Assembly (NCBI GenBank): GCA_037190845.1
Contig: JBBCJI010000007.1
Span: 62,001 to 126,000 of the forward strand
Direction of reading: 5' to 3'
DNA length: 64,000 bases
Source: JBEBVQ01 sp037190845
GTDB taxonomy: Bacteria > Bacteroidota > Bacteroidia > Chitinophagales > Chitinophagaceae
Position numbers and translations under genes: made by a program. Below, in pieces: positions 16,369 to 24,942 of this stretch (position 1 is the stretch's first letter; the number at the start of each line of letters is the position of its first letter). The notes beneath the pieces were generated by a model. The model did not search any database, was not told the DNA's origin, and saw nothing but the letters and a program-made list of their open reading frames with translations.

Positions 16369-17751
16369 ATGCAGCAGGAACACAGCAAAAGAAATATTAC
16401 CCTGACACTGGTACTGCTTGCCATTCATGCAGTATACTTCCTGCTGGCGCTGCATTACAAACGTATATACAATGGCGACAGCTTTGAATACATTTATGCT
16501 GCCGTCAACCTGAAAGATAGTGGGTTCTTCTACAGCGGGAACCCGGCCATGCCCATAGAGCCGGAATACATGACATTCCGGACACCCCTTTACCCGTTAT
16601 TCCTGGCTGCCGTTTATACACTCGCAGTGAATAACTGGATCGTGCTGGCGCTACAAAACCTCCTATCCTTATGGAATATCCTGCTGGCACGACGTATGTT
16701 ATTCCAGTTCGGATATCAGGCCCGTTACGACTGGCTGTTCCTGCTGCTGGTGGCAACCTGGCCGACACAGTTTATCCATGCCAATACCATTGAACCGGAG
16801 ATCCTGCTGCAAAGCTGCGTGTTACTATACGTACATCAGCTGATCTCTTTTTTCAGGAGCGGGAAGATGAAATATGGCTGGGGCATGAGCGGCGCACTGG
16901 TCGCGGGACTGTTTGTAAAACCGGTTTTGTATCCTTATACCATTATACACCTGCTGCTCGTATTACTCATCTTGTTCCGGAAGCGGCATGAACTGAAGAA
17001 ATGGGCAATAACAGCATTGACAGCCATAATACCTGTTATATCCATCATCGGCTACAATAGCTGGAATGCCGACAGAACAGGCAAATTCCACTTCACCAGC
17101 AACCAGTCCTTCAACGCCATTTACTATTTCTATTATTACAAAAGCAGCACCGAAGGCATCCCGGCTGCACAAAAATTCCTTCGTGAGGAACGCGCAAAAA
17201 TGGCTGCTATGCCTGTCTTCAGCGATCGTTACGACTATGCCAACGACCGGGGCAAATCATTACTCAAAGAAAACATGGCAGGATATCTTCCCTATCATTT
17301 AATGCACAGCCTGCGATTCTTCTTCGATCCGGGAAAAGGCGATTTAGATCTGTTTACGGGCAGGCTAACGTATGGCAGGCTGTATAGCGACCAGACAAAG
17401 GGATTCAGAGCGTATATACAGGAACTGGGATGGTCGCACGGGATGATGCGTTTTGCCGCGGACCACCCTTCCGTATGGTTTGCAGGAGTTATCTTCCTGT
17501 TCAACATGGTGAAACTGGCAGGGCTTGCACTGTTTGCCGTCAACAGGCGCATATCTCCCGGCGTACGAATGTTTGTAATCGCATTTCTCGCCTATTTTGC
17601 TTTGCTTACCGGCCCTATCAGTACACCGCGGTATGTGTTGCCAGTGTCACTGGTATATATCGGAGCTGCAACTGCGGGATTCGTAGTTTTTGTCAGGAGC
17701 CAAAGTCAATCCAGGCAAGTACAGCTTCCTTTTCCCGGCCCTTACTCATAA
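16369..17751 (+). CDS. GT-C type membrane glycosyltransferase (ArnT/PMT-like)
   Basis: 460 residues with about 10-12 membrane segments. The first loop holds YNGDSFEYIYAA, where the acidic residues match the catalytic Asp/Glu position of GT-C enzymes that use polyprenyl-phosphate sugars, and FRTPLYPLFLAAVYTL is the usual arginine-containing TM entry of family 39. The sugar is probably moved to a lipid or protein on the periplasmic side. It follows surE by 18 bases. Its last 59 bases overlap the 3' end of the convergent secreted-protein gene. Confidence 0.82.
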   Translation: MQQEHSKRNITLTLVLLAIHAVYFLLALHYKRIYNGDSFEYIYAAVNLKDSGFFYSGNPAMPIEPEYMTFRTPLYPLFLAAVYTLAVNNWIVLALQNLLSLWNILLARRMLFQFGYQARYDWLFLLLVATWPTQFIHANTIEPEILLQSCVLLYVHQLISFFRSGKMKYGWGMSGALVAGLFVKPVLYPYTIIHLLLVLLILFRKRHELKKWAITALTAIIPVISIIGYNSWNADRTGKFHFTSNQSFNAIYYFYYYKSSTEGIPAAQKFLREERAKMAAMPVFSDRYDYANDRGKSLLKENMAGYLPYHLMHSLRFFFDPGKGDLDLFTGRLTYGRLYSDQTKGFRAYIQELGWSHGMMRFAADHPSVWFAGVIFLFNMVKLAGLALFAVNRRISPGVRMFVIAFLAYFALLTGPISTPRYVLPVSLVYIGAATAGFVVFVRSQSQSRQVQLPFPGPYS

Positions 17752-19342
17752 TCACAACCGTCGCATAGGTATTTTGTTCTGGCAAAAAATGAGCATACTG
17801 GATAAAACCAAATTTTGTATCGCCTTTGTTTTCGGGCGTCCCGAACATATATGAACGCTCCGGTACACCTCCTTCTGTCAGCTTATAACAGACCATATTC
17901 GTCACCGTGGCATACGCGACCGGCTGGCGTTTTTCCTGACCGGGTTTCTTTTCAATATTCTTCGGATAATCGTTGAAGAAGATGTATTTAGACTTTCCCG
18001 TATTCACATACTTATAGGAATAAAACGCATTGCTGGTATTACCAAAAGCCGTACGTATAGCGCCCCAGCGCCCTGCTCCTTTCTGTACATGAAACATCGG
18101 ATCAATATAACCGATTGCATTGTGCAGTTTCAACACTGCGTGACCTTCTGTTTCTATACCGCGATCGTTAAGTTCTGATATCCCTGCAGATCCAAGTGCA
18201 GTTGTTGCTCTACGCACCCGCCCATTTACGTCCCTCACTTCTGTTGTTGCCATCTCTTCGTACAGCACTGTAGTAGAATTGTCCTTGTTTAATATCATAT
18301 CCACAGGCATTCCTGAATAATCCTCTTTTTTTGTCTGGGCACGTAAAGCTTCTGAAACCTTCTGCGCAGTGAGTGATCTTGAGGTTACAAGCCCAAGAGT
18401 TTCCGGATCAAAGTAATTCATCAATAAAGCATAATAAGTAGTAGACTTGGCCGACAACATACTGCTTTTCACGCTTTGCTTCGCCAATGTCAGTAATTGA
18501 ATCATATTTGTACCCGGATTATACAACATAGTAGCGTGGCTGCGGAAATCGGCTTCATGTTCCAGCTCCTTATGGATAAACTCGCTTTGTCCGGCAGACA
18601 GTTTCGACATGATCAGTCTGGATTCTGCCGCATTCCATTTTGCAGGATACCCATAAGAACAGACATAAACATCCTTTTGGATTACGGTTATACCCAAAAA
18701 ATACAAGTGTTTGAATTTACCTTTTGAAGCGTTGCAGAAACGTCTGTTGAACTCCTTGTGCATACCGCCTTCACCAGAATAGTGCGCAATTTCCATACGA
18801 TGGTCCGCATCAATGGGATCATAATTCAAAGTCATCACCGCGTAATAATCCGAACGGGGATCCTTCTCAATATGAAATATGCCATTCATATAATTCGGGT
18901 TGGCTATTTCCCACATTCCGGGCTTATATTCCGGTATGGTTGATATCGGTTCTTCACTCATGAGATTCCCGGTTTCTGCATCAAGCGTGATCCGGAATAA
19001 TGTCGGGATCCGGTTGATCACTTGCGAAAGAAACAGTACCGGCTGACTGCCGATCTCATGAAACCCGTCGAACATTATTTCGGAAAACTGCCGGTCACTC
19101 CATTGATCGCTCTTGATCTGGCTTTTGGAGATCAGACGCCGTTGTTTATCGTATACCGAAGCTTCCAATCCCGCCTTTTTCTTGTATTGGAGCAGGATGG
19201 TATTCCCTCCCTTAAGCTGCAAAACCTGGTTCCATGCATAATCCGGTTCGGGGAAAGATTCACTTAATGTGACCCTGGGCTGCGCCCATATATCGGTGAG
19301 GGCCATCATTACCAAAGCGAAAGTAAACAACAGAAACTTCAT
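17693..19342 (-). CDS. secreted protein of unknown function, 549 residues
   Basis: A signal peptide (1-20, cleavage after IWAQ) is followed by a soluble domain of about 530 residues without membrane segments. It has many beta-strand-like stretches, YDPIDADHRMEIAHYSGEGG, LYNPGTNMIQLLTLAKQSVKSS and QYAHFLPEQNTYATVVIM among them. I recognise no family. The alternating strand pattern suggests a beta-propeller or sandwich. It lacks a T9SS C-terminal domain and a lipobox, so it is probably periplasmic. It runs convergent with the GT-C gene and overlaps it by 59 bases. Confidence 0.82.
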   Translation of the reverse strand: MKFLLFTFALVMMALTDIWAQPRVTLSESFPEPDYAWNQVLQLKGGNTILLQYKKKAGLEASVYDKQRRLISKSQIKSDQWSDRQFSEIMFDGFHEIGSQPVLFLSQVINRIPTLFRITLDAETGNLMSEEPISTIPEYKPGMWEIANPNYMNGIFHIEKDPRSDYYAVMTLNYDPIDADHRMEIAHYSGEGGMHKEFNRRFCNASKGKFKHLYFLGITVIQKDVYVCSYGYPAKWNAAESRLIMSKLSAGQSEFIHKELEHEADFRSHATMLYNPGTNMIQLLTLAKQSVKSSMLSAKSTTYYALLMNYFDPETLGLVTSRSLTAQKVSEALRAQTKKEDYSGMPVDMILNKDNSTTVLYEEMATTEVRDVNGRVRRATTALGSAGISELNDRGIETEGHAVLKLHNAIGYIDPMFHVQKGAGRWGAIRTAFGNTSNAFYSYKYVNTGKSKYIFFNDYPKNIEKKPGQEKRQPVAYATVTNMVCYKLTEGGVPERSYMFGTPENKGDTKFGFIQYAHFLPEQNTYATVVIMSKGREKEAVLAWIDFGS

Positions 19343-19474
19343 ACTTCAATATATTCGGGAGCAAAATAATACAGTTATCTGAATTTTAATACCCGATCCA
19401 TAAAACAACAGACAGCACCGTTCCCTGAAAATAATTCACATCCTCACAGGGCATTGACCAGTTCCCTCATAGTT

Positions 19475-19804
19475 GTGATTTTAAACCATTGTTGTCCGGG
19501 GAATTGTCAATACCTATGTTTAGGGATGTAACTGAACTGAGATGAGTTATCCCGCAGTCCGTTAAGAAACGTATGTCATCCTGACGAAGGAAGGACCCCG
19601 CAAAACACTGATAATCATTCATTCCGTGAGATTCTTCCTTCGTCAGGGTGACATCGTAATATCCGGCAGGTAATCGTTGCAGGTATTCAACTTGCACCGC
19701 TCCATCAAAGCAGCCTTCCTGTTTGATATATTTCAGGAAACACTCTACCAGTGAGATTTCCCAATGATTCCTCTATTTTTCCCCGGACAACAGTGATTTT
19801 AAAC
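19475..19804. mobile_element. MITE-like element with terminal inverted repeats and target-site duplication
   Basis: TGTTGTCCGGGGAA (19490-19503) is repeated inverted as TTCCCCGGACAACA (19779-19792). Outside the arms the 12-mer GTGATTTTAAAC occurs directly repeated (19475-19486 and 19793-19804). Extending the arms by three bases (CAT/GTG, one mismatch) leaves a 9-bp duplication ATTTTAAAC. The roughly 303-bp interior has no transposase or convincing ORF. Duplications of 9-12 bp are like those of IS4-family elements, so this may be a deletion derivative of one. It occupies most of the 484-base gap between 19343 and 19826. Confidence 0.72.
19573..19654. repeat. inverted repeat inside the MITE-like element
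   Basis: ATGTCATCCTGACGAAGGAAG (19573-19593) pairs with CTTCCTTCGTCAGGGTGACAT (19634-19654) with one mismatch around a 40-base loop. This is a dispersed palindrome type common in Bacteroidota genomes; here it is nested in the larger element. Confidence 0.75.
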
Positions 19805-19826
19805 ACTGGTTCATTAATATTGTATC

Positions 19827-21407
19827 ATGTACCTCAATGCGAAGCAACTAACGCTGATTACAGCCACACTCTTGCTATGGCTGGCGGTAGTTTTACTGTT
19901 CCCTTATTGCAGGTATTATATAGACCCGGATGCGGTGGCTTACCTGACGATCTCAAACCGGTATGCTTCAGGAGATTTTTCACGAGCCGTCAACGGGTAC
20001 TGGAGCCCCTGGGCCTGCTGGCTTACCGCATTGGGTATTAAATCCGGACTGGAAGCTTTTGCTTCTGCCATTGTAGTCAATACGCTCGGAGCAACCGGCT
20101 TTTTGTGGGTCAGCAACCGCCTGTTTAACCACTTCGGCCTATTACCACTTTTAAACCGGTGGCTGAATGCCGTATTGGTGATATTCCTGGCATCTGCGGT
20201 ATATCTGCAATCGTTTGCAGATATCTGGCAATGTTTTTTCTTACTGTTGTCGCTGCATATGATGCTCTCCGGATCTTTCCGTAACAAACCTTTTTATTGG
20301 ATACTGTACGGAATAACGGGCGCTCTGGCTTATTTCGCCAAGGCATACAGCTTTTCGTTCTTCATACTGAACACCCTATGCTGCGGCCTTCTCGTCATGC
20401 GAGGATGGGAAAAAGAACGACGTAAGGTATATGCCGGGATGGTCGTAACATCCCTACTCACCATGCTGTTACTCAGTGCCCCCTGGATGTACCTGCTGCA
20501 TGAAAAATACGGGATCTGGATGACATCTACCGCGGGCAAGCTCAACCTTTCATGGTATCTCACCGGAGAACCGTTTTATAAAGGCGACATCGTCTACTTC
20601 CTGCCACCAACATATAGCGACAGCCCGTATTACTGGGAAGACCCCTACTTCGTCAATGGCGCCACGCCTCACTTTTATACTTCATTTGCATATCTAAAAA
20701 TGCAACTGGTGAGGATGGGTTACACCTTGCTGAAACTGGTGAACAGCCTGAATACATTTTCAGCCTTTGCCCTGCCGGCCTGGCTCCTCTGCCTGCTGAT
20801 CGTACTTCCTTCAAGACTACGGCAATTCTTCCCGCCTCAGATCCGGGTGATTGCATTATCGCTACTACTTTTCCCGACGGCTTTCCTACTGATCAATTTT
20901 GAGCCCCGGTATATTTGGTACACATACCCGATCACGCTGCTCATTGGCGCACTGGCCTTACAACACCTGCTACCTGTAATAGGGAATAAACATCTCCGCG
21001 GATTAGCGGTAGCCGTGTTCTCAATCAGCTTTATGTGCGGTCCGATATGGCATATAAAACCACTGATCCATGCCGGAAAATCCGAATATACGTTGGCTCA
21101 ATTGCTGAAAGAGCAGGACATCAAAGGGAGTTTTGCCACCAATGCACTGACACCCGATGCCCACCAACGGGCAGCACGCCTGGCCTGGTTCTCAGGTAAT
21201 CCTTATTACTTTACGCCGGTAAATACGCAACGTGCCCAATCTGAAATACACCGGGAAATAAAGCGGTATAACATACAGTATTTTTTCTACCTGACGGATC
21301 TCCATACACCCGATACCACCTTTCAATTCCAGGACGAATACGGGCAACCTTATCCTGAATTATTACAAGGCTGCGGGAAAATGAAGGTTTTCCGCCTGCA
21401 GCCCTGA
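19827..21407 (+). CDS. GT-C type membrane glycosyltransferase / polytopic envelope protein
   Basis: 526 residues with about 11-12 membrane segments. The first periplasmic loop reads YYIDPDAVAYLTISNRYASGD, placing an Asp pair where GT-C enzymes of the family 39/83 type have their catalytic acid. The C-terminal 100 residues form a soluble domain. It resembles the GT-C gene at 16369 in layout but not closely in sequence, so they are not recent duplicates. The start ATG at 19827 is 23 bases after the right end of a MITE-like element, which may therefore have replaced or supplied its promoter. Confidence 0.78.
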   Translation: MYLNAKQLTLITATLLLWLAVVLLFPYCRYYIDPDAVAYLTISNRYASGDFSRAVNGYWSPWACWLTALGIKSGLEAFASAIVVNTLGATGFLWVSNRLFNHFGLLPLLNRWLNAVLVIFLASAVYLQSFADIWQCFFLLLSLHMMLSGSFRNKPFYWILYGITGALAYFAKAYSFSFFILNTLCCGLLVMRGWEKERRKVYAGMVVTSLLTMLLLSAPWMYLLHEKYGIWMTSTAGKLNLSWYLTGEPFYKGDIVYFLPPTYSDSPYYWEDPYFVNGATPHFYTSFAYLKMQLVRMGYTLLKLVNSLNTFSAFALPAWLLCLLIVLPSRLRQFFPPQIRVIALSLLLFPTAFLLINFEPRYIWYTYPITLLIGALALQHLLPVIGNKHLRGLAVAVFSISFMCGPIWHIKPLIHAGKSEYTLAQLLKEQDIKGSFATNALTPDAHQRAARLAWFSGNPYYFTPVNTQRAQSEIHREIKRYNIQYFFYLTDLHTPDTTFQFQDEYGQPYPELLQGCGKMKVFRLQP

Positions 21408-21416
21408 GCACAATTA

Positions 21417-22106
21417 TTACATCTCCATAGGACAAACACCGGTTTTAATCCGGAATGCGCCGTCGCTGATCCGTATATAATCTTCTTTAGCCTCTTCCAT
21501 GTCTGCTTTTTCATATACCAGCTTTCCCTGGAAGGTACCTGTTATAATGAACTTGGGATTCATGTAAGTGCCGGATCCATGTGATTTAACACTGGTAATT
21601 GTAACACTGCCCCCCTCTTCATGACCATACCGTACCGCATATACTTTACCCGTTGCAGGATCTTTTATACTAATCTCTGCAGCATATCCGGTTGTGTATG
21701 TATACACTTCGAACGGAAAGCTCTTGTGATGCTGAAGCCAGTCAGTCATTTCACCACAGTCATTTTCAACTTCCTCGGAGGATTTATTCGTACACCTGGA
21801 AAGAGTTATTGAAAAAATATCTTCAAACGCGTTGCTTCCTTCAAATGAAAAGGTTGCTATTGCTACTCCCGATTCGCCGTTATTACAGTCAGAACTGGAA
21901 CCAATACCATATCCGGGAAATGGCGTTCCATCTTTCTCTGAGTATTCCCAGATTTTACCATTTACCGTAGCACGTACATACAACGGCTCCTGGGTCTGAT
22001 TATTATTATTGTTATCCGGACTGGTATCTTTATCCTTTTTGCAAGCAGAGAGCATTGTTCCACTTAATGATAATAACACTACAACTGCGCATAAATGCCT
22101 GTTCAT
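21417..22106 (-). CDS. lipoprotein of unknown function (DUF6252-like)
   Basis: 229 residues from the ATG at 22106. A signal peptide with lipobox LSAC (Cys21) is followed by a charged and Asn-rich tether (KKDKDTSPDNNNNN) and a beta-rich domain with GSVTITSVKSHGSGTY and KFIITGTFQGKLVY. The final part resembles the lipoprotein at 34731 (GSVTIISKTDKRVTGSFEF), so both probably belong to one Bacteroidota lipoprotein family. It is likely anchored in the outer membrane; function unknown. Four cysteines outside the lipobox (in DCNN, RCTN, NDCG and VCPM) could pair. Confidence 0.82.
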   Translation of the reverse strand: MNRHLCAVVVLLSLSGTMLSACKKDKDTSPDNNNNNQTQEPLYVRATVNGKIWEYSEKDGTPFPGYGIGSSSDCNNGESGVAIATFSFEGSNAFEDIFSITLSRCTNKSSEEVENDCGEMTDWLQHHKSFPFEVYTYTTGYAAEISIKDPATGKVYAVRYGHEEGGSVTITSVKSHGSGTYMNPKFIITGTFQGKLVYEKADMEEAKEDYIRISDGAFRIKTGVCPMEM

Positions 22107-22131
22107 TCTCTGGTGATTTTTATATTCCAGG

Positions 22132-22139
22132 CAAAAATA
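22132..22139 (-). promoter_or_regulatory. -7 box of the lipoprotein gene
   Basis: Minus-strand TATTTTTG, an exact TAnnTTTG, 25 bases before the ATG at 22106. Confidence 0.45.
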
Positions 22140-22219
22140 TAAAACAAACAAAACATTGCAGTTTTGCCCCCGGTCATAACCGCACAGAAACTAACAGTGC
22201 AGATTTTATTATAACCTTA

Positions 22220-22734
22220 GAGCCTGTTTAAAATTTAGTCAGATGATAATGTATTGCATTGGAAAACATTAGCCCGGGTGTATGCTGCCCTTTCAGGGCG
22301 GGGTTGTGGTGGTGACCATGTTGTGCCCAACGCGATGCGTTGGGTTTTATATATACTGCCCCTTTGGGGCGCCGGCCCCCTTTATCCGGAATATCGAAGG
22401 TTATGTTGTTATAATCTCCTCCTGTCACCTGCCGGAAGATATGCTGTACCTGAAACTCAAAAGGCTGAAAGCCTTTGATACATACAGCCCGGGGCGTTGC
22501 CCCGGGCTATCGGCAAAAACCAATATCCCCCTACGCTCTGAAAGGGCAATATAACATGCAACAACCCTGCCCTTCAACGGGGGAATTTGCACCGTTCTTT
22601 TGTCATAGCTCTACTGAAGAATGGACTGATCGTCTCCCTTTGCGCGCCGAAGCCATAGCGCAGGCAGGCTGAGGGGAGCATATGAGGGGTGTAGGGCATT
22701 AATATATTTTTACTAATCATTTTTAAACAGGCTC
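22220..22734. repeat. 515-bp palindrome-rich repeat element, copy 1
   Basis: Ends are inverted: GAGCCTGTTTAAAAT at the left and ATTTTTAAACAGGCTC at the right, flanked by TTA on both sides (22217-22219, 22735-22737), a likely 3-bp target duplication. The interior holds strong hairpins, such as CCCAACGC-GAT-GCGTTGGG (22326-22344) and AGCCCGGGGC-GTT-GCCCCGGGCT (22486-22508). A near-identical copy is at 29952 and a shortened one at 47400. Short ORFs inside are not convincing. With the palindrome at 22804 it fills most of the 817-base gap between the lipoprotein and porin genes. Confidence 0.8.
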
Positions 22735-22763
22735 TTATCCTCTTCATGGATAACTATTTAAAT

Positions 22764-22771
22764 TACCTTTG
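22764..22771 (+). promoter_or_regulatory. -7 box for the porin gene
   Basis: TACCTTTG, an exact TAnnTTTG, lies about 150 bases before the porin start, implying a long 5' leader that contains the palindrome at 22804-22900. Confidence 0.4.
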
Positions 22772-22803
22772 CACCATCCGGAAGCTGTCCAAAAGGTCAA
22801 CGG

Positions 22804-22900
22804 TATCATTTCGTCGGGAACGTAACGGAATGGAGAAATCTCCTGATCAACTGTTTAAATATGGAGATTTCCCGGTTCCATTTCATTTCACCCGAAATAA
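22804..22900. repeat. imperfect palindromic repeat in the porin 5' leader
   Basis: Outer arms ATCATTTCG... and ...CCGAAATAA and inner arms GGAGAAATCTCC and GGAGATTTCCC are inverted around GATCAACTGTTTAAAT. The layout is that of dispersed palindromes common in Bacteroidota. It would form a long hairpin in the porin mRNA leader. Confidence 0.55.
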
Positions 22901-22923
22901 CATACTGACCGGACATTAAAAAT

Positions 22924-24939
22924 TTGTCCTTGTCACAAAAAAAGGAATCATACGGCATTACGCTTAAAGGGACTTTGCTTGTTATGCTGCTATTACAGGC
23001 AGGCATACCGACTTTGTACGGACAGACAGCCCAGCCCGGCGCCCCGCCAACACTTACCAATACCCCGCAACAACGCGATACCACCACCCGGAAGACAAAT
23101 ACCAATAAATGGAGCAGTAATGATGTGCAGATCCATACGACACAAGCCTGGTCGCAACAGAAGAAATACCCCGATTCTTCCGTTCATACCTTTCACCGCC
23201 GCCCTTTTATCCAACCCTGGCACCGGGATCTGGGTAACCTGGGCAGCCCGGTACGTAATCTGCTCTTCTCACCACGCGAACAAATAGGGTTATCATTGGG
23301 ATACGACATTTTTGATGTATACCGTTTCCGTACAGACAGCATACTATATTACAATACAACACGTCCTTATTCAGAGTTTATCTTCCGTCTCGGCAGCAAG
23401 GCCGAGCAGATGGCGCAGATATTACACACACAAAACATACAGCCCAACTGGAACGTAGCCGTACAATACCGGAAGCTTACTTCTCCGGGATTTTACAAAA
23501 TACAACGGAACAACCATGACAACATGGCTGCCTCCACGCATTACCAAAGCCGGAATCAGCGCTATACACTTTTCGGCGCCATTGCATATAACAAACTGCA
23601 GCACGACGCCAACGGCGGCCTCATTGCAGACAGTCTGCTCAATGACGAAAGGTTCGGGGACCGACAGACCATACCCGTAGGCTTTGACAATGACGCATAC
23701 AGCATCCGGCGCTCGTCAGTGACCAATATGCACCGGGATCTGTCGGTACTGGTGCAGCAGCGCTATACCCGCGGCCCTGTGGACACCCTGTATAGTGAAG
23801 ATTCGACACAATTTTCCACTCACCTGACTCCCCGGTTCAGCATATCCCATCGCCTCGGGTTTAGCTCGGAAAAATTCCAGTATAAAGACATGCGTCCCGA
23901 CTCACTACGCTACGCCCCGCTGTTCCAGGCAACCATTATCGCTTCCGATTCCATACAGATGGACCAGATATGGCACCGTGCAGACAATCGTCTGATGCTG
24001 GATGGCTTCCTCGGACCTGAAGACCGGCAGCTCCAGTTCAGCGCAGGTTTTGGCAATCGTTACGACCAGTTTACCACGGCCTATGTAAGCGACGCAGACA
24101 AGCGTAATGTATTCAGCAATTACCTCATCGGCTCGATCGGGAAGGAAGCATTGGAACAGGGACAATGGTTTTACCAGGCCGATGCACAGTTATATATCAC
24201 CGGCCAGCCTGCCGGCGATTTTGTACTGAGCGCCAATCTGGGCAAATCCCTGAAACGTATCGGGGAACTGTCTGTAGGTTTCCGTCAGCAGCTCAGCGAA
24301 GCGCCTTATAACTATACGCTGTACCAAAACCAATACGCACGGATCGAAAACAGCCTGAGTAAGCAATCCACCACCCTGCTCTACGGGCAGTTCCACAGCG
24401 AAAGACTGAAGCTCTCCGGCGGCGTGCGCAACTACGTGATGGGGAATTATATCTACCTTGGGGGCAATCAGCTTCCTGCGCAACATGCAGATGTGTTCAA
24501 CCTGACGCAGGCCTGGGCACGCAAGGCCTTCCATCTCGGCGTTTTCGTACTGGACAACGAAATCGTATTCCAGCAAACAACTGCCAATGCGCCGGTGAAT
24601 ATTCCCCAATTAATGGGACGGCATCAGTTGAGTATCGAGAGTCGTTTATTCCGGAATGCGCTGCAAATGGCCACCGGCCTTGAAGTCAGGTATCACACGC
24701 CCTATTATGCGGATGGTTACTCACCGTTCATGGGACGCTATTACTACCAGACGGCGTATGAAATAAACAATAAACCGGAAGGTTCCGTGTTTTTCAACTT
24801 CCGGATCAAACGCCTCCGTGCTTATATCATGATAGACCAGTTACAGCAGTTCTTTTACACAAACAACATAGCAGCACCGGGTTATCCTGTACAAAATGCA
24901 ATGCTGCGGTTTGGTTTCAACTGGGTAATGATCAATTGA
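22924..24939 (+). CDS. putative outer-membrane porin (Porin_10-like)
   Basis: About 671 residues. An N-terminal signal sequence (LLVMLLLQAGIPTLYGQ) precedes a Pro/Thr-rich stretch and a long beta-barrel region with alternating aromatic strands. The C-terminal INNKPEGSVFFNFRIKRLRAY and PGYPVQNAMLRFGFNWVMI correspond to the closing strands of the Bacteroidota Porin_10 family. It should form an outer-membrane channel; the solute is unknown. No ATG lies at a suitable place: the frame opens with TTG at 22924 or 22930, while the first ATG (22984) would cut the signal peptide. A non-ATG start is therefore inferred. The gene is convergent with the AAA+ fusion, three bases apart. Confidence 0.82.
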   Translation: MSLSQKKESYGITLKGTLLVMLLLQAGIPTLYGQTAQPGAPPTLTNTPQQRDTTTRKTNTNKWSSNDVQIHTTQAWSQQKKYPDSSVHTFHRRPFIQPWHRDLGNLGSPVRNLLFSPREQIGLSLGYDIFDVYRFRTDSILYYNTTRPYSEFIFRLGSKAEQMAQILHTQNIQPNWNVAVQYRKLTSPGFYKIQRNNHDNMAASTHYQSRNQRYTLFGAIAYNKLQHDANGGLIADSLLNDERFGDRQTIPVGFDNDAYSIRRSSVTNMHRDLSVLVQQRYTRGPVDTLYSEDSTQFSTHLTPRFSISHRLGFSSEKFQYKDMRPDSLRYAPLFQATIIASDSIQMDQIWHRADNRLMLDGFLGPEDRQLQFSAGFGNRYDQFTTAYVSDADKRNVFSNYLIGSIGKEALEQGQWFYQADAQLYITGQPAGDFVLSANLGKSLKRIGELSVGFRQQLSEAPYNYTLYQNQYARIENSLSKQSTTLLYGQFHSERLKLSGGVRNYVMGNYIYLGGNQLPAQHADVFNLTQAWARKAFHLGVFVLDNEIVFQQTTANAPVNIPQLMGRHQLSIESRLFRNALQMATGLEVRYHTPYYADGYSPFMGRYYYQTAYEINNKPEGSVFFNFRIKRLRAYIMIDQLQQFFYTNNIAAPGYPVQNAMLRFGFNWVMIN

Positions 24940-24942
24940 CAG

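Noticed and set aside
19467..19697. 76-codon minus-strand ORF between the secreted-protein gene and the GT-C gene
   Set aside because: It is formed by the MITE-like element and its inner palindrome; no protein features.
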